From contig DVNJ01000030.1 of assembly GCA_018714485.1 (NCBI GenBank), positions 1 to 35,694 of the forward strand: DNA of 35,694 bases, written 5' to 3'. The notes below the pieces were generated by a model, which saw nothing but the letters and a program-made list of their open reading frames with translations, ran no database searches and was not told where the DNA came from. The position numbers and the translations under genes are program-made. This document shows positions 1-12,182 of the stretch, piece by piece. The stretch is from Candidatus Caccalectryoclostridium excrementigallinarum (GTDB lineage: Bacteria; Bacillota; Clostridia; Christensenellales; UBA3700). Each line of letters starts with the position of its first letter. Within the stretch, counting starts at the first letter, position 1.

Positions 1-204
1 GAACAGTCGTCCCGCTCAAGGTAACGCTTGGCAAAAGTGCGATTTTGCCGCGCTTTATTACACTTTTTTGGGTGCAGCGTCACGCTACCGCGCTCGCCTT
101 ACCCGCAAAAATTCACGCTTTCCGCCTGCGCTGCGCTCCGTGCGGAACAGTCGTCCCGCTCAAGGTAACGCTTGGCAAAAGTGTGATTTTGCCGCGCTTT
201 ATTA
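1..204. repeat. 60-bp direct repeat, two copies, each with a hairpin
   Basis: Positions 1-60 and 145-204 are the same 60 bases apart from one change (C at 40, T at 184). The copies are offset by 144 bases, and the first may continue left of the window. Each contains the inverted repeat GGCAAAA/TTTTGCC (30-49 and 174-193), and the single difference falls in the loop, so the stem is intact in both. The 84 bases between them include a motif (70-86) seen again at 640-656. The family is not recognised; it looks like an intergenic repeat array. Confidence 0.85.
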
Positions 205-793
205 AACTTCATTTTGTCACATGGTTATACTCTGTTGAAATAAAACCGCAAACGTTTCTCAACATGTTATAGTCAAAATATGGCTAAAACGTAATTATAT
301 AAGAGAGAGTTATTGAAGTAGATGAGAGAAGTGAAAGAAAGTAAGAAATGAGAGAAAAAGAGAAGAGGGGAAAGGAAGGAAGGTAAAGAAGTCGCACTCG
401 TTCGGAAAATGCGCACGGCGCATTTTAGAGGTTACGGCGTCGAAAATGCGATTTTCAACGCCTTGATCAGACTTTTTCTAATGCGCCGCAGGCAGCCATA
501 ACGTTTGCGAAGCGCCGCTTTACGGCTGTGTAGGCAAACATTTCACTTTTATACGAAAGATATGTTCGCTTATCCATTTACAATATTTGTGCGAAGAGTG
601 ATGCTTTGCCATTGCTTTTTGTGAATACGAAGCGTATCAGGGTGCAGCGTCACGCTGCCACATTTCACGTTTTTGCCAAGGCAAAAACGTTGCACTTTTC
701 GGCAGAAAGAAAGGCGGTCGGTAATGTTTTGGATTTGAGGTAAATAATAGGCAAAGCCTTTATTTTTGCGCTTTTTTGTGTTATCATAGTCGT
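205..793. other. Long intergenic region with a purine tract and several palindromes
   Basis: No credible gene is seen here. Positions 301-391 are almost all purines on the plus strand. Palindromes follow: 406-426 (9-bp arms, 3-nt centre), 436-462 (5-bp and 6-bp paired blocks split by one mismatch, 3-nt centre), 644-658 (6-bp arms around TCA) and 667-690 (11-bp perfect arms, 2-nt centre). The short frames that cross this stretch lack ribosome sites and run through the repeats, so they are treated as spurious. The end of the region holds the putative promoter of the next gene. Confidence 0.7.
782..787 (+). promoter_or_regulatory. Extended -10 box directly before the 794 gene
   Basis: TATCAT lies 6 nt before the ATG at 794 and is preceded by TG one base upstream (TGtTATCAT). 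No clear -35 box and no ribosome site are seen. Transcription starting about 7 nt after the box would begin at or next to the ATG, giving a leaderless message. This is inferred from spacing only. Confidence 0.45.
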
Positions 794-1189
794 ATGGACA
801 AAATTCCCGAGAAAAAGAGCGACAAGATCGCAAACGGCATTTTTTACGGCGCTGGGCTTTTGATAGCCTTTGTCGGCTTTGTCTGCGTGCTGTTCGTGGG
901 CGTGTTTTTGGCGGCGAGTTCGGTTTACGGCGTCTATCGCAGCTTTGCGCTCGACGGCGCGGGGCAGATCGCGCTCGGGGTACTTTTGAGCCTGATCATG
1001 CTTTTTTCGAGCGCGTTTTTGGCGTATGCCGACGTTCTCATCGTCAAGACGGTGATGAGGAGGGCTGACGAATGGTTCGGCGGTGAAAAAGGCGGGAAAG
1101 GCGAGGACGACAGGCGGATAAAGAGCGCCGAACTCGCGCGCGAGAGCGGCGAGGCGGAGATCGCGGAAGACAACACGAAGGCGAAATGA
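794..1189 (+). CDS. Small two-helix membrane protein of unknown function
   Basis: I do not recognise this protein (131 residues from the ATG at 794). A TTG in the same frame at 776 is possible but has no ribosome site, and the -10 box lies between the two. A charged N-terminus (MDKIPEKKSDK) is followed by two long hydrophobic segments, at about residues 14-43 and 56-84, then a hydrophilic, strongly charged tail of about 45 residues. The positive N-terminus suggests that both ends face the cytoplasm. The stop overlaps the start of the next gene by 4 nt (ATGA), so the two are probably translated together. The function is unknown. Confidence 0.65.
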   Translation: MDKIPEKKSDKIANGIFYGAGLLIAFVGFVCVLFVGVFLAASSVYGVYRSFALDGAGQIALGVLLSLIMLFSSAFLAYADVLIVKTVMRRADEWFGGEKGGKGEDDRRIKSAELARESGEAEIAEDNTKAK

Positions 1190-2235
1190 AAGACGAGATA
1201 AAAAGGCATAACGAAGAGGCGTTCAAGACGAGCAGGGCGGAGCAGGATCGCTTCGGCGCGCGCGAAAGACATGTGCGTTCCAATCAGCGTATTCGGGCGG
1301 CGATGATGATCATCGTGGTCGTCGTCATTTTGGCGATAGCGTGGGCGATCGCGGGCGTCATGCGCGAGAGAGCCATGTTCATCGTGGCGGGAGTGGCGTC
1401 AGGGCTGGCGCTTTTGTCGCTCATACAGCTCGCGCCGTTCAGGTTAGGCTATACGCGCGTGGAGCAGGGATATGTCGTCACTTCCTGCGTGCAGCTCTTG
1501 CGCAAATGCAACTTTATCCCCGACACGCATAAGGGCGTGCCCGTCATCGGCATTGCCGCGGGCGTCTTCAAAGAGAGAAAGAGAATGTATTATATCTCGC
1601 TGCCGGGCGGACTTACGCATATCGGCAAAGAGTGCTTTATGAACTGCCGCGATCTGCGCGGCGTGGTATTCCGCGGCGAGAGCAAGCTGCAAGTCGTCGA
1701 GGAAAAAGCCTTTTTCAACTGCTTCAATCTCTATGCCTTTTGCGCGGGCGACGAGGTGACGCGGGTGGGGGATAGCGCCTATGAAAACTGCCGTTCGCTG
1801 CGCTGCCTTTATTTGGGCGGCAACGTCGAAAAGATAGGCAACAGGGCTTTTGCGTCCTGCGGCAATCTCGCGGCGATGAGCGCTTCGGAAAAGCTCACCG
1901 AGATCCCCCGTTCGGCTTTCAACGGCTGCCGCAGCCTGACGAGTATGCCTTTGCCGGCATGCCTTGAAAAATTGGACGACGACAGCTTCGGCTATTGCGC
2001 CTCGCTCGCAAGCGTGCGTATACCCGAAAAAACGGCTTGTATCGGCAAGGGCGCCTTCACCGACTGCCGCGCGCTCAAAGAGGTCGTCATCTGTTCCAAG
2101 CCCGAATTTATCGGCTTTAACGCCTTCCGCAACTGCGACGGCGCGGAGATAACCTTTACCGCCGTGAAAAAGCAGAGCAAGGATTGGAACGGACAGTGGG
2201 CAGACAGGCGCTGCAAGATAAAATTTGCGAAATAG
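1186..2235 (+). CDS. Membrane-anchored BspA-type leucine-rich repeat protein
   Basis: The protein has 349 residues. It begins with a charged segment of about 37 residues, followed by two membrane helices (about 38-59 and 63-84) separated by a very short loop. From about residue 130 there are seven or eight repeats of the LRR_5/BspA kind, with a spacing near 23 residues and a recurring phenylalanine/asparagine-cysteine core, as in FMNCRDL, FNGCRSL and FTDCRAL. Such repeats usually bind proteins and are usually outside the cell. Here the positive N-terminus and two helices would instead place the repeats in the cytoplasm; this is inference. The start overlaps the 794 gene by 4 nt, which suggests a two-gene unit. 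The binding partner is unknown. Confidence 0.8.
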   Translation: MKDEIKRHNEEAFKTSRAEQDRFGARERHVRSNQRIRAAMMIIVVVVILAIAWAIAGVMRERAMFIVAGVASGLALLSLIQLAPFRLGYTRVEQGYVVTSCVQLLRKCNFIPDTHKGVPVIGIAAGVFKERKRMYYISLPGGLTHIGKECFMNCRDLRGVVFRGESKLQVVEEKAFFNCFNLYAFCAGDEVTRVGDSAYENCRSLRCLYLGGNVEKIGNRAFASCGNLAAMSASEKLTEIPRSAFNGCRSLTSMPLPACLEKLDDDSFGYCASLASVRIPEKTACIGKGAFTDCRALKEVVICSKPEFIGFNAFRNCDGAEITFTAVKKQSKDWNGQWADRRCKIKFAK

Positions 2236-2273
2236 CGCGCTTTTTATATCAAGAATGAGGGGGACAAATTAGA

Positions 2274-2954
2274 ATGATACACGAGAAAAAAGTTATTTTA
2301 TTAAACATATTGATCGCCGTTGCTTTTTTGGTCATATGCATTATAATAATTGCTGTTATCTCTACGCCCGAAGAACCGGCTACATTTATTGGTGATGAAG
2401 GATATGTGGATACATACTATGAAGCCATTGAAGAAACATCGTGTGATATAGTGTTAAAATTTGACAAAGAATTGTATAAAGCCGAAGCAACGGTAAGTTT
2501 TTACGATGCCGATAGCAATTTGTTGGACGTACAAACAAAAACTTTTTATGGGTACGACGAAACGGAATTGTCGGAATTATTTTTTGTAGACGGTATCGTA
2601 GAATATTATTCGGTTGATAATGTGGAGGTCGAAGAGCCTGAAATTGATTCGGACATAATATTTGTTGATATTATTTTAGGCATAATAGTCGGTTGCTTTT
2701 TCCTTTGTATAGCTTTCTTATCGTGTAAAGAATATGATCATGAACAATGCAAAATAGTTGTTTACGCAGGATGGACAAATCACTATATGAAAGTGAACGG
2801 TGTCAAAGTAGATGAACATAGAACCACGTTTTCATTAGTACCGATAACATTGAGCACGACATTGGAAACAGGGGATGTAATTACGGCGACTATATCGGTG
2901 TCGAATAGGATTTCCGTTAAATTTAATAACAGACTTATACAGCCTAATAAATAA
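2274..2954 (+). CDS. Two-helix membrane protein of unknown function, AT-rich
   Basis: I do not recognise this protein of 226 residues. The ATG at 2274 has a good ribosome site (GAGGGGG, 2257-2263). Residues 7-29 form a hydrophobic helix, about 30-128 form an acidic hydrophilic region that is probably outside the cell, about 130-152 form a second helix, and the last 74 residues probably lie inside. Many codons end in A or T, and the gene is visibly much more AT-rich than its neighbours on both sides, which points to recent transfer or relaxed selection. The stop codon abuts the stop of the convergent ispDF gene with no base between, so there is no room for a dedicated terminator. Confidence 0.7.
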   Translation: MIHEKKVILLNILIAVAFLVICIIIIAVISTPEEPATFIGDEGYVDTYYEAIEETSCDIVLKFDKELYKAEATVSFYDADSNLLDVQTKTFYGYDETELSELFFVDGIVEYYSVDNVEVEEPEIDSDIIFVDIILGIIVGCFFLCIAFLSCKEYDHEQCKIVVYAGWTNHYMKVNGVKVDEHRTTFSLVPITLSTTLETGDVITATISVSNRISVKFNNRLIQPNK

Positions 2955-4076
2955 TCACACTATGACCAACGCGCAGGCGCGGGCGGAGATTCCTTCCTCT
3001 CTGCCCACAAGACCTATGCCCTCGGTCGTGGTGGCGGAGATGCTCACCCGCTCTTCGGGAATGCCGAGGACTTGGGCGATATTCGCGCTCATGGTGGGGA
3101 TATGGTCTTTGAGCTTGGGCTTTTGCGCCAAAATGACGGCGGAGACGTTGATGACCGCGGCGCCCTTTTCGTCGAGCAGTTTTTTCACTTCGAGCAGCAG
3201 TTTCATGCTGGATATGCCCGCATATTTTTCGTCCGTGTCGGGAAAGAGCACGCCGATGTCGCGGGCGTGTACGGCGGAGAGCAGGGCGTCCATGACCGCG
3301 TGCACGAGCACGTCCGCGTCCGAATGCCCCAAAAGCCCTTTGACGTGAGGGATAGTCACGCCGCCGAGAATGAGCTTTCTGCCCTCGACGAGCCTATGCG
3401 TGTCAAAGCCGCAGCCCACGCGCATGCCGCGCGCGGCAAAGTCGGCGGGGGTGGTGAGTTTGATGTTGGCGGGGTCGCCCGCGCAAAGGGTCACTCTGCC
3501 GATATAGCGCTCAAAGACCTGCGCGTCGTCGGAAAAGGTGAAGCCGTCGCTCAGCGCGCAGTCATAGGCGCGGCGCAGCGAGCGCGCTTCAAACACCTGC
3601 GGCGTCTGCACGGCGTAATATGCCGACCTGTCCACGGCGCGGGAAAATTCGCCGTGAACTTCGCGCAAGCTGTCCGTGACGGGCAGAACGGGCAGGGCGG
3701 AACCGCTTTTTTCGCAGACGTCGAGCGTGCGGCGCAGCAGCGCTTGGGAAAGATAAGGGCGCGCGCCGTCATGGACGGCGATGATCTCGCAGTCCTTTTC
3801 GCAGGCGGCTATGCCCGCGGCGACGGAAGCGGTCCGCGTTTCTCCGCCCGTGACAAAGACTGTCTTATCCGCGAGCGGAGAGAGCGCGCGGCGGAAATCT
3901 TCCTCTTCGCCCTTGCCGCAGACGACGACTATGCGCGTGACTTCGGGCAGGGCGGCGAATTGCTCCGCGCTCACGAGCGCCACGGGCTTTTCGCCGAGGA
4001 GCGCCAAAGTCTTGTTGAATCCCAGCCCGGCGCGTTCGCCGCGCCCGGCGCAGGGGAGAACGGCGTTAATTTTCAT
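2955..4076 (-). CDS. ispDF: Bifunctional IspD-IspF enzyme of the MEP isoprenoid pathway
   Basis: This 373-residue fusion carries two enzymes of isoprenoid precursor synthesis. Residues 1-217 match IspD, which joins CTP to methylerythritol phosphate: the glycine-rich nucleotide loop PCAGRGERAG is at 8-17 and the VHDGARP motif at 101-107. Residues 218-373 match IspF, which cyclises the product to MEcPP with release of CMP: the metal-binding D225-x-H227 is in GFDTHRL, followed by GHSDADV with H259 and the ATTTEGIG motif near the C-terminus. Methionine 218 sits exactly where free IspF proteins start. The start overlaps the end of the S4-domain gene by 11 nt, so both are probably on one transcript. 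Confidence 0.95.
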   Translation of the reverse strand: MKINAVLPCAGRGERAGLGFNKTLALLGEKPVALVSAEQFAALPEVTRIVVVCGKGEEEDFRRALSPLADKTVFVTGGETRTASVAAGIAACEKDCEIIAVHDGARPYLSQALLRRTLDVCEKSGSALPVLPVTDSLREVHGEFSRAVDRSAYYAVQTPQVFEARSLRRAYDCALSDGFTFSDDAQVFERYIGRVTLCAGDPANIKLTTPADFAARGMRVGCGFDTHRLVEGRKLILGGVTIPHVKGLLGHSDADVLVHAVMDALLSAVHARDIGVLFPDTDEKYAGISSMKLLLEVKKLLDEKGAAVINVSAVILAQKPKLKDHIPTMSANIAQVLGIPEERVSISATTTEGIGLVGREEGISARACALVIV

Positions 4077-4314
4077 CTATCACCTCGTAAAGAGAAGAAG
4101 CCTCTTCCTTGCGCGCGTTCTCGTTGAGGCTTAGTACGCGGAAAGAAAAGGTCTTGTCGCCGAAATGCAGCGCCACGACGTCGCCTTCTTTGAGGCGCGC
4201 CGAGGGTTTGGCGGGTCTGCCGTTCACTTCGGCTCTGCCGTCGTCGCAAGCCTGAGCCGCCACGGTGCGGCGCTTGATTATCCTGCTCACTTTCAAAAAT
4301 TTGTCCAATCTCAT
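4066..4314 (-). CDS. Small S4-domain RNA-binding protein (RqcP/HslR type)
   Basis: The protein has 82 residues and is made almost entirely of one S4 RNA-binding domain, starting MRLDKFLKVSRIIKRRT and containing the GRAEVNGRPAKPS loop. Relatives are the heat-shock protein HslR of E. coli and RqcP (YabO) of Bacillus, which bind 50S subunits carrying stalled nascent chains. The assignment to RqcP is by size and sequence only. The ATG at 4314 fits the family start, while an in-frame upstream codon would add six unlikely residues. There is no ribosome site, and a consensus -10 box lies only 6 nt upstream. The 3' end overlaps ispDF. Confidence 0.85.
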   Translation of the reverse strand: MRLDKFLKVSRIIKRRTVAAQACDDGRAEVNGRPAKPSARLKEGDVVALHFGDKTFSFRVLSLNENARKEEASSLYEVIDEN

Positions 4315-4320
4315 GGTTTT

Positions 4321-4349
4321 ATTATAGCACACCGCGCCCGCGGGCGCAA
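4321..4349 (-). promoter_or_regulatory. Promoter of the S4-domain/ispDF unit, next to the ATG
   Basis: Read on the minus strand, TTGCGC (4349-4344) is followed by a 17-nt spacer and TATAAT (4326-4321), with TG one base before the -10 box. Only AAAACC separates the -10 box from the ATG at 4314. The start of transcription should therefore fall at the start codon, which predicts a leaderless message. Confidence 0.7.
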
Positions 4350-4407
4350 GAAGGCGCGGCGCGCATATAATATATAAAAATTTTTAGATATTTTTCGCAA
4401 AAAATAC

Positions 4408-4436
4408 TTGACGAGGTTGCCCTCTGGGGGTATAAT
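4408..4436 (+). promoter_or_regulatory. rpoBC promoter
   Basis: TTGACG (4408-4413), a 17-nt spacer and TATAAT (4431-4436) form a near-consensus housekeeping promoter. The stretch upstream (about 4366-4405) is very AT-rich and could act as an UP element. The expected transcription start is near 4443, giving a leader of about 103 nt before rpoB. Confidence 0.85.
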
Positions 4437-4452
4437 GTAGAATTGTATCGTT

Positions 4453-4542
4453 ATGTATGTTGCTCAGTATCGCCATTACCCGAATGGGGAAGGGGGATAT
4501 ATGCGCAAAATCACATCGTATATAATTTTTCAAGGAGCGTGA
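4453..4542 (+). other. Possible 29-codon leader frame upstream of rpoB
   Basis: An ATG at 4453 opens a frame of 29 codons that ends with TGA at 4540-4542, just 3 nt before the rpoB ATG and across the rpoB ribosome site. It has no ribosome site of its own and begins about 10 nt after the predicted transcription start. It may be chance, or it may couple leader translation to rpoB. No codon pattern typical of attenuators is seen. Confidence 0.2.
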
Positions 4543-4545
4543 AAC

Positions 4546-7500
4546 ATGCCTCAACACATACACAAGGTCAAGTACGGCAACACGGAAAGGATGTGTTTTT
4601 CAAGGATCAAAGACGTATTACCCATACCTTATTTGATCGAACTCCAGAAGGATTCTTATAAGAGGTTCATCACCGAAGGCATCCAGGAGGTCTTGGACGA
4701 CTACACCCCCGTCTGTGACTTTACCGGCAAAATAGAGCTGCACTATGTCGGCTTCTATTTTGAGGACAAAACCACCTATTCCGTCAAAGAGTGCAAGGAC
4801 AGGGACGCAACTTACGCCCGTCCGCTCAAGGTGAAGGTGAGGCTCGTGCGCAACGATACGGGCGAGGTCACGGAAGAAGACGTGTTCATGGGCGATTTCC
4901 CCATGATGACCGAAAACGGTTCCTTTATCATCAACGGCGCGGAGAGAGTCATCGTCAGCCAGCTCGTGCGCAGCCCCAGCGTCTATTGCAACGTCAACAT
5001 AGACAAGGCGGGCGTGCCGCGCTATGACACCACGGTCATGCCTTCGCGCGGCGCTTGGCTGGAATTCAAGCAGGATCAGAACGACGTCTTGTGGGTCAAC
5101 GTGGACCGCAACCGCAAAGTTGCCGCCACGACGCTGCTGCGTGCGCTCGGTCTGAGCTCGGACAAGCAGATATACGACGTGTTCGGCGAGGAGAAGATAC
5201 TCGTCGAGACCATCAAAAAGGACGTTGCGCATAACGAAGACGAGGCTAAGGTAGAGCTTTACAAGAAGATGCGTCCGGGCGAAGTCCCCAACAACGAATC
5301 GATAACCCAGCTCATCCGCAACACCTTCTATGACGCCCGCAGATACGACTTGGCGCGCGTGGGCAGATATAAGTTCAACAAAAAGCTCAGCCTCGGGCTG
5401 CGCATAGCCGGATACCCCCTCGCCCGCGACGTCATCAGCGAGGACGGCGAAGTGCTCGCGGTCAAGGGCGACGTTTTGGACGAAAAGGCGGCTTTGGCGC
5501 TGCAAAACAAGGGCGTGAACGAAGTCTTCGTCGTGGCAAAAGACGGCGCGGAGTTCAAGGTCATCGGCAATAACACGGTCGATCTCGACGCCTTTGTCGA
5601 CTGCGATCCCAAGGCGCTGGGCATAAACGAGAAAGTCTATTATCCTTCGCTCATGGACATGATGAATAATTTCAAGGGCGAAGAGCTGCTCGAAAACATC
5701 AAGAAGGCGAAGGACACGCTCATCATCAAGCACCTCACCATAGACGACGTGATCGCTTCCGTGTCCTACAACCTCTCGCTCAGCCACGGCATGGGCGAAT
5801 GCGACAACATCGACCATTTGGCTAACCGCCGCGTGCGTTCGGTGGGCGAGCTGCTGCAAAATCAGCTGCGCATCGGCTTCGGCAGGCTGGACAGGGTGAT
5901 CAAGGAGCGCATGAGCATCGTTTCCGACGAGCAGGATTACAAGGCGCAGAACTTCATCAACATCAAGCCCGTGACTTCGGCGATCAAGGAGTTCTTCTGC
6001 TCCTCGCAGCTGTCGCAGTTCATGGATCATCATAACCCCATCGCCGAGCTTACCCACAAGCGCAAGCTCTCCGCGCTGGGTCCCGGCGGTCTGAACAGGG
6101 AGCGCGCGTCCGTGGAAGTGCGCGACATCAACCATTCGCATTATGGCAGAATGTGCCCCATCGAGACGCCCGAAGGTCAGAACATCGGTCTGATCTCCTC
6201 GCTCTCCACCTTTGCGAGAGTGAACGAATACGGCTTTATCGAGGCGCCTTACCGCAAGGTGGACAAGGAGCACGGCATAGTCACCGATCACGTTGATTAT
6301 TTGCAGGCGGACGAAGAGGACAAGTACGTCGTGGCGCAGGCGAACACGCCTTTGACCGAGGACGGACATTTCGAGTCCAACCGCGTCACCTGCCGCATAA
6401 AGGAAGACATCAGGGAAGTGGACAGCTCCACGGTGGACTACATGGACGTTTCGCCCAAGCAGCTCATCTCCGTGGCGGCGTCGCTCGTTCCCTTCCTGGA
6501 AAACGACGACACCTCCCGCGCGCTGATGGGTTCGAACATGCAGCGTCAGGCGGTCCCGCTCCTGCGCCCCGAAGCGCCCATCATCGCCACGGGTATCGAG
6601 CATAAGATAGCCTACGACAGCGGCGTCATGGTCATTGCGAAGAACGACGGCGTGGTCAAGAGCGTGAGCGCGGAAAAGATAGTCGTCACTTTGGGCGACG
6701 GCAGCGAGGACGTTTACGCGCTGCAAAAGTTCGAGCGCAGCAACAACGGCACCTGCATCAACCAGCGCCACATCGTCGACAAGGGTCAGCCGGTCGTCAA
6801 GGGCATGGTGCTCGCGGACGGTCCCGCGACGGACAACGGCGAGCTTTCGCTGGGCAGGAACATACTCATCGGCTTCATGTCCTGGTGCGGTTATAACTAC
6901 GAGGACGCAATACTTATCAGCGAAGATCTGGTCAAGGACGACGTCTTCACCTCTATCCATATCGAGGAATACGAGACCGAGGCGAGAGACACCAAGTTAG
7001 GCGAAGAGCAGATAACGCGCGATATCCCCAATCTGGGCGAGGACGCGCTCAAATATTTGGACGAGAACGGCATAATCATGGTCGGCGCCGAGGTGCACTC
7101 GGGCGATATCCTCGTGGGCAGGGTCACGCCCAAGGGCGAGGCGGAGCTCACTCCCGAAGAGCGCCTGCTGCGCGCCATCTTCGGCGAAAAGGCGAGGGAA
7201 GTGAGAGATACCTCTCTGCGCCTGCCTCACGGTCAGAGCGGTATCGTCGTGGACGTGAAGATATTCACCCGCGAGAACAAGGACGAAATGTCGCCCGGCG
7301 TGAACAAGCTCGTGAGAGTTTACGTCGCGCAAAAGCGTAAGCTGGGCGTAGGCGACAAGATGGCGGGACGCCACGGTAACAAGGGCGTCGTTTCGAGAGT
7401 GCTTCCCCGCGAGGATATGCCTTTTCTGCCCGACGGAACGCCCTTGCAGATAGTGCTCAACCCTCTGGGCGTGCCTTCGCGTATGAATATCGGTCAGGTC

Positions 7501-8241
7501 CTCGAAGTTCACTTGGGTTATGTCGCCAAGGCGCTGGGCTGGAAGGTCTCCACGCCCGTGTTCGACGGCGCGACCGAATATGACATCAAGGAGCTGTTCA
7601 AAGAGAACAACATGCCCGCCAACGGCAAGATGGAGCTTTACGACGGACGCACGGGCGACAAGTTCGAAAATCCCGTCACGGTCGGCTATATGTATATGCT
7701 CAAGCTCATCCACCTTGTCGACGACAAGATCCACGCCAGGAGCATCGGACCTTACAGCCTCGTCACGCAGCAGCCTTTGGGCGGTAAGGCGCAGTTCGGC
7801 GGTCAGCGTTTCGGCGAAATGGAAGTTTGGGCGCTCGAAGCTTACGGCGCGGCGCATATTTTGCAGGAGATCCTCACGGTCAAGTCGGACGACGTGGTGG
7901 GAAGAGTCAAGACTTACGAAAACATCGTCAAGGGCAATCCCATCTCCGAGCCGGGAACGCCCGAGTCCTTCAAGGTCCTCATCAAGGAATTCCAGGGCTT
8001 GGCGCTCGACGTGAAGGTGCTCAACGAAAACAAGGAAGAGATAGGGCTGCGCGAGAGCGTGGATGAAGAGATGGACTCCGTTCCCGAAAAGGAGCAGGAA
8101 GAAATGACCGAAACGGACGCTTTCGATTTAGGTGATATAGACGAAGATCTGAGCGGCGATCTGTTCGGCTCCGGCGACGATCCGCTGGGCGATCTGGGAC
8201 TTGACGATCTGCTCATCGACGGCGACGAGGACGAGGAGTAA
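4546..8241 (+). CDS. rpoB: RNA polymerase beta subunit
   Basis: This 1231-residue protein is the beta subunit of RNA polymerase, which forms the catalytic core with beta'. The rifampicin-pocket region is clear, with [20 protein letters not shown] followed by ALGPGGL and then [11 protein letters not shown]. The universal C-terminal motifs ([39 protein letters not shown]) are also present. Residue K507, in [10 protein letters not shown], occupies the place of E. coli R529, which is nearly always arginine. The C-terminus is an acidic tail of about 60 residues. The ATG at 4546 has the ribosome site AAGGAG at 4532-4537. It is the first gene of the rpoB-rpoC unit, with S4-domain/ispDF divergent upstream instead of the usual rplK-rplA-rplJ-rplL genes. 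Confidence 0.99.
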   Translation: MPQHIHKVKYGNTERMCFSRIKDVLPIPYLIELQKDSYKRFITEGIQEVLDDYTPVCDFTGKIELHYVGFYFEDKTTYSVKECKDRDATYARPLKVKVRLVRNDTGEVTEEDVFMGDFPMMTENGSFIINGAERVIVSQLVRSPSVYCNVNIDKAGVPRYDTTVMPSRGAWLEFKQDQNDVLWVNVDRNRKVAATTLLRALGLSSDKQIYDVFGEEKILVETIKKDVAHNEDEAKVELYKKMRPGEVPNNESITQLIRNTFYDARRYDLARVGRYKFNKKLSLGLRIAGYPLARDVISEDGEVLAVKGDVLDEKAALALQNKGVNEVFVVAKDGAEFKVIGNNTVDLDAFVDCDPKALGINEKVYYPSLMDMMNNFKGEELLENIKKAKDTLIIKHLTIDDVIASVSYNLSLSHGMGECDNIDHLANRRVRSVGELLQNQLRIGFGRLDRVIKERMSIVSDEQDYKAQNFINIKPVTSAIKEFFCSSQLSQFMDHHNPIAELTHKRKLSALGPGGLNRERASVEVRDINHSHYGRMCPIETPEGQNIGLISSLSTFARVNEYGFIEAPYRKVDKEHGIVTDHVDYLQADEEDKYVVAQANTPLTEDGHFESNRVTCRIKEDIREVDSSTVDYMDVSPKQLISVAASLVPFLENDDTSRALMGSNMQRQAVPLLRPEAPIIATGIEHKIAYDSGVMVIAKNDGVVKSVSAEKIVVTLGDGSEDVYALQKFERSNNGTCINQRHIVDKGQPVVKGMVLADGPATDNGELSLGRNILIGFMSWCGYNYEDAILISEDLVKDDVFTSIHIEEYETEARDTKLGEEQITRDIPNLGEDALKYLDENGIIMVGAEVHSGDILVGRVTPKGEAELTPEERLLRAIFGEKAREVRDTSLRLPHGQSGIVVDVKIFTRENKDEMSPGVNKLVRVYVAQKRKLGVGDKMAGRHGNKGVVSRVLPREDMPFLPDGTPLQIVLNPLGVPSRMNIGQVLEVHLGYVAKALGWKVSTPVFDGATEYDIKELFKENNMPANGKMELYDGRTGDKFENPVTVGYMYMLKLIHLVDDKIHARSIGPYSLVTQQPLGGKAQFGGQRFGEMEVWALEAYGAAHILQEILTVKSDDVVGRVKTYENIVKGNPISEPGTPESFKVLIKEFQGLALDVKVLNENKEEIGLRESVDEEMDSVPEKEQEEMTETDAFDLGDIDEDLSGDLFGSGDDPLGDLGLDDLLIDGDEDEE

Positions 8242-8252
8242 GGAGGTTTAGT

Positions 8253-11972
<3,720 letters not shown>

Positions 11973-11985
11973 TAACGTCAAAAAA

Positions 11986-12016
11986 GGGGAGCGCCGAAAG
12001 GGCGCTCCTTTTTTTT
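11986..12016 (+). terminator. Terminator of the rpoBC unit
   Basis: An 8-bp GC-rich stem (GGAGCGCC, 11988-11995, with GGCGCTCC, 12001-12008) and a 5-nt loop are followed by eight T residues (12009-12016). An A-tract on the 5' side matches the T-tract. This is a strong intrinsic terminator that separates rpoBC from the ribosomal protein cluster. Confidence 0.95.
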
Positions 12017-12147
12017 GCGCGAACGCGCTTTTCTGCGCGGTTTCGCACCGCACCGCAATATATAGAGTGTTTTTGCGCGGGAAAACACAAGAGCGATAAA
12101 AATAAAAATATTTTACAAAGATTTTACATTTAATTCGCCCGCTGCGT

Positions 12148-12176
12148 TTGACTTAAATATGCGCCGAATATATAAT
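12148..12176 (+). promoter_or_regulatory. Promoter of the S10 ribosomal protein cluster
   Basis: TTGACT (12148-12153), a 17-nt spacer and TATAAT (12171-12176) are close to consensus. The region upstream (12095-12135) is AT-rich. Transcription is expected to start near 12183, at the first base of a stable hairpin. Confidence 0.9.
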
Positions 12177-12182
12177 AAACAG

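Noticed and set aside
1..204. CRISPR array
   Set aside because: There are only two 60-bp copies, too long and too far apart, and no cas genes are near.
45..272. Plus-strand frame of 75 codons through the direct repeats
   Set aside because: It begins with an alternative codon inside the repeat and its peptide simply reflects the repeated DNA.
570..833. Minus-strand frame of 87 codons in the left intergenic region
   Set aside because: It runs through the palindromes and repeats, overlaps the 794 gene and has no ribosome site.
3072..4127. Long plus-strand frame opposite ispDF
   Set aside because: ispDF is clearly real, with all its motifs. The plus-strand frame is Ala/Gly/Arg-rich antisense translation without a family.
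4618..6960. Very long minus-strand open frame opposite rpoB
   Set aside because: It is a mirror of the GC-rich third positions of rpoB and has no ribosome site or recognisable protein features. The same applies to 7914-10463, 10602-12053 and 25379-27349.
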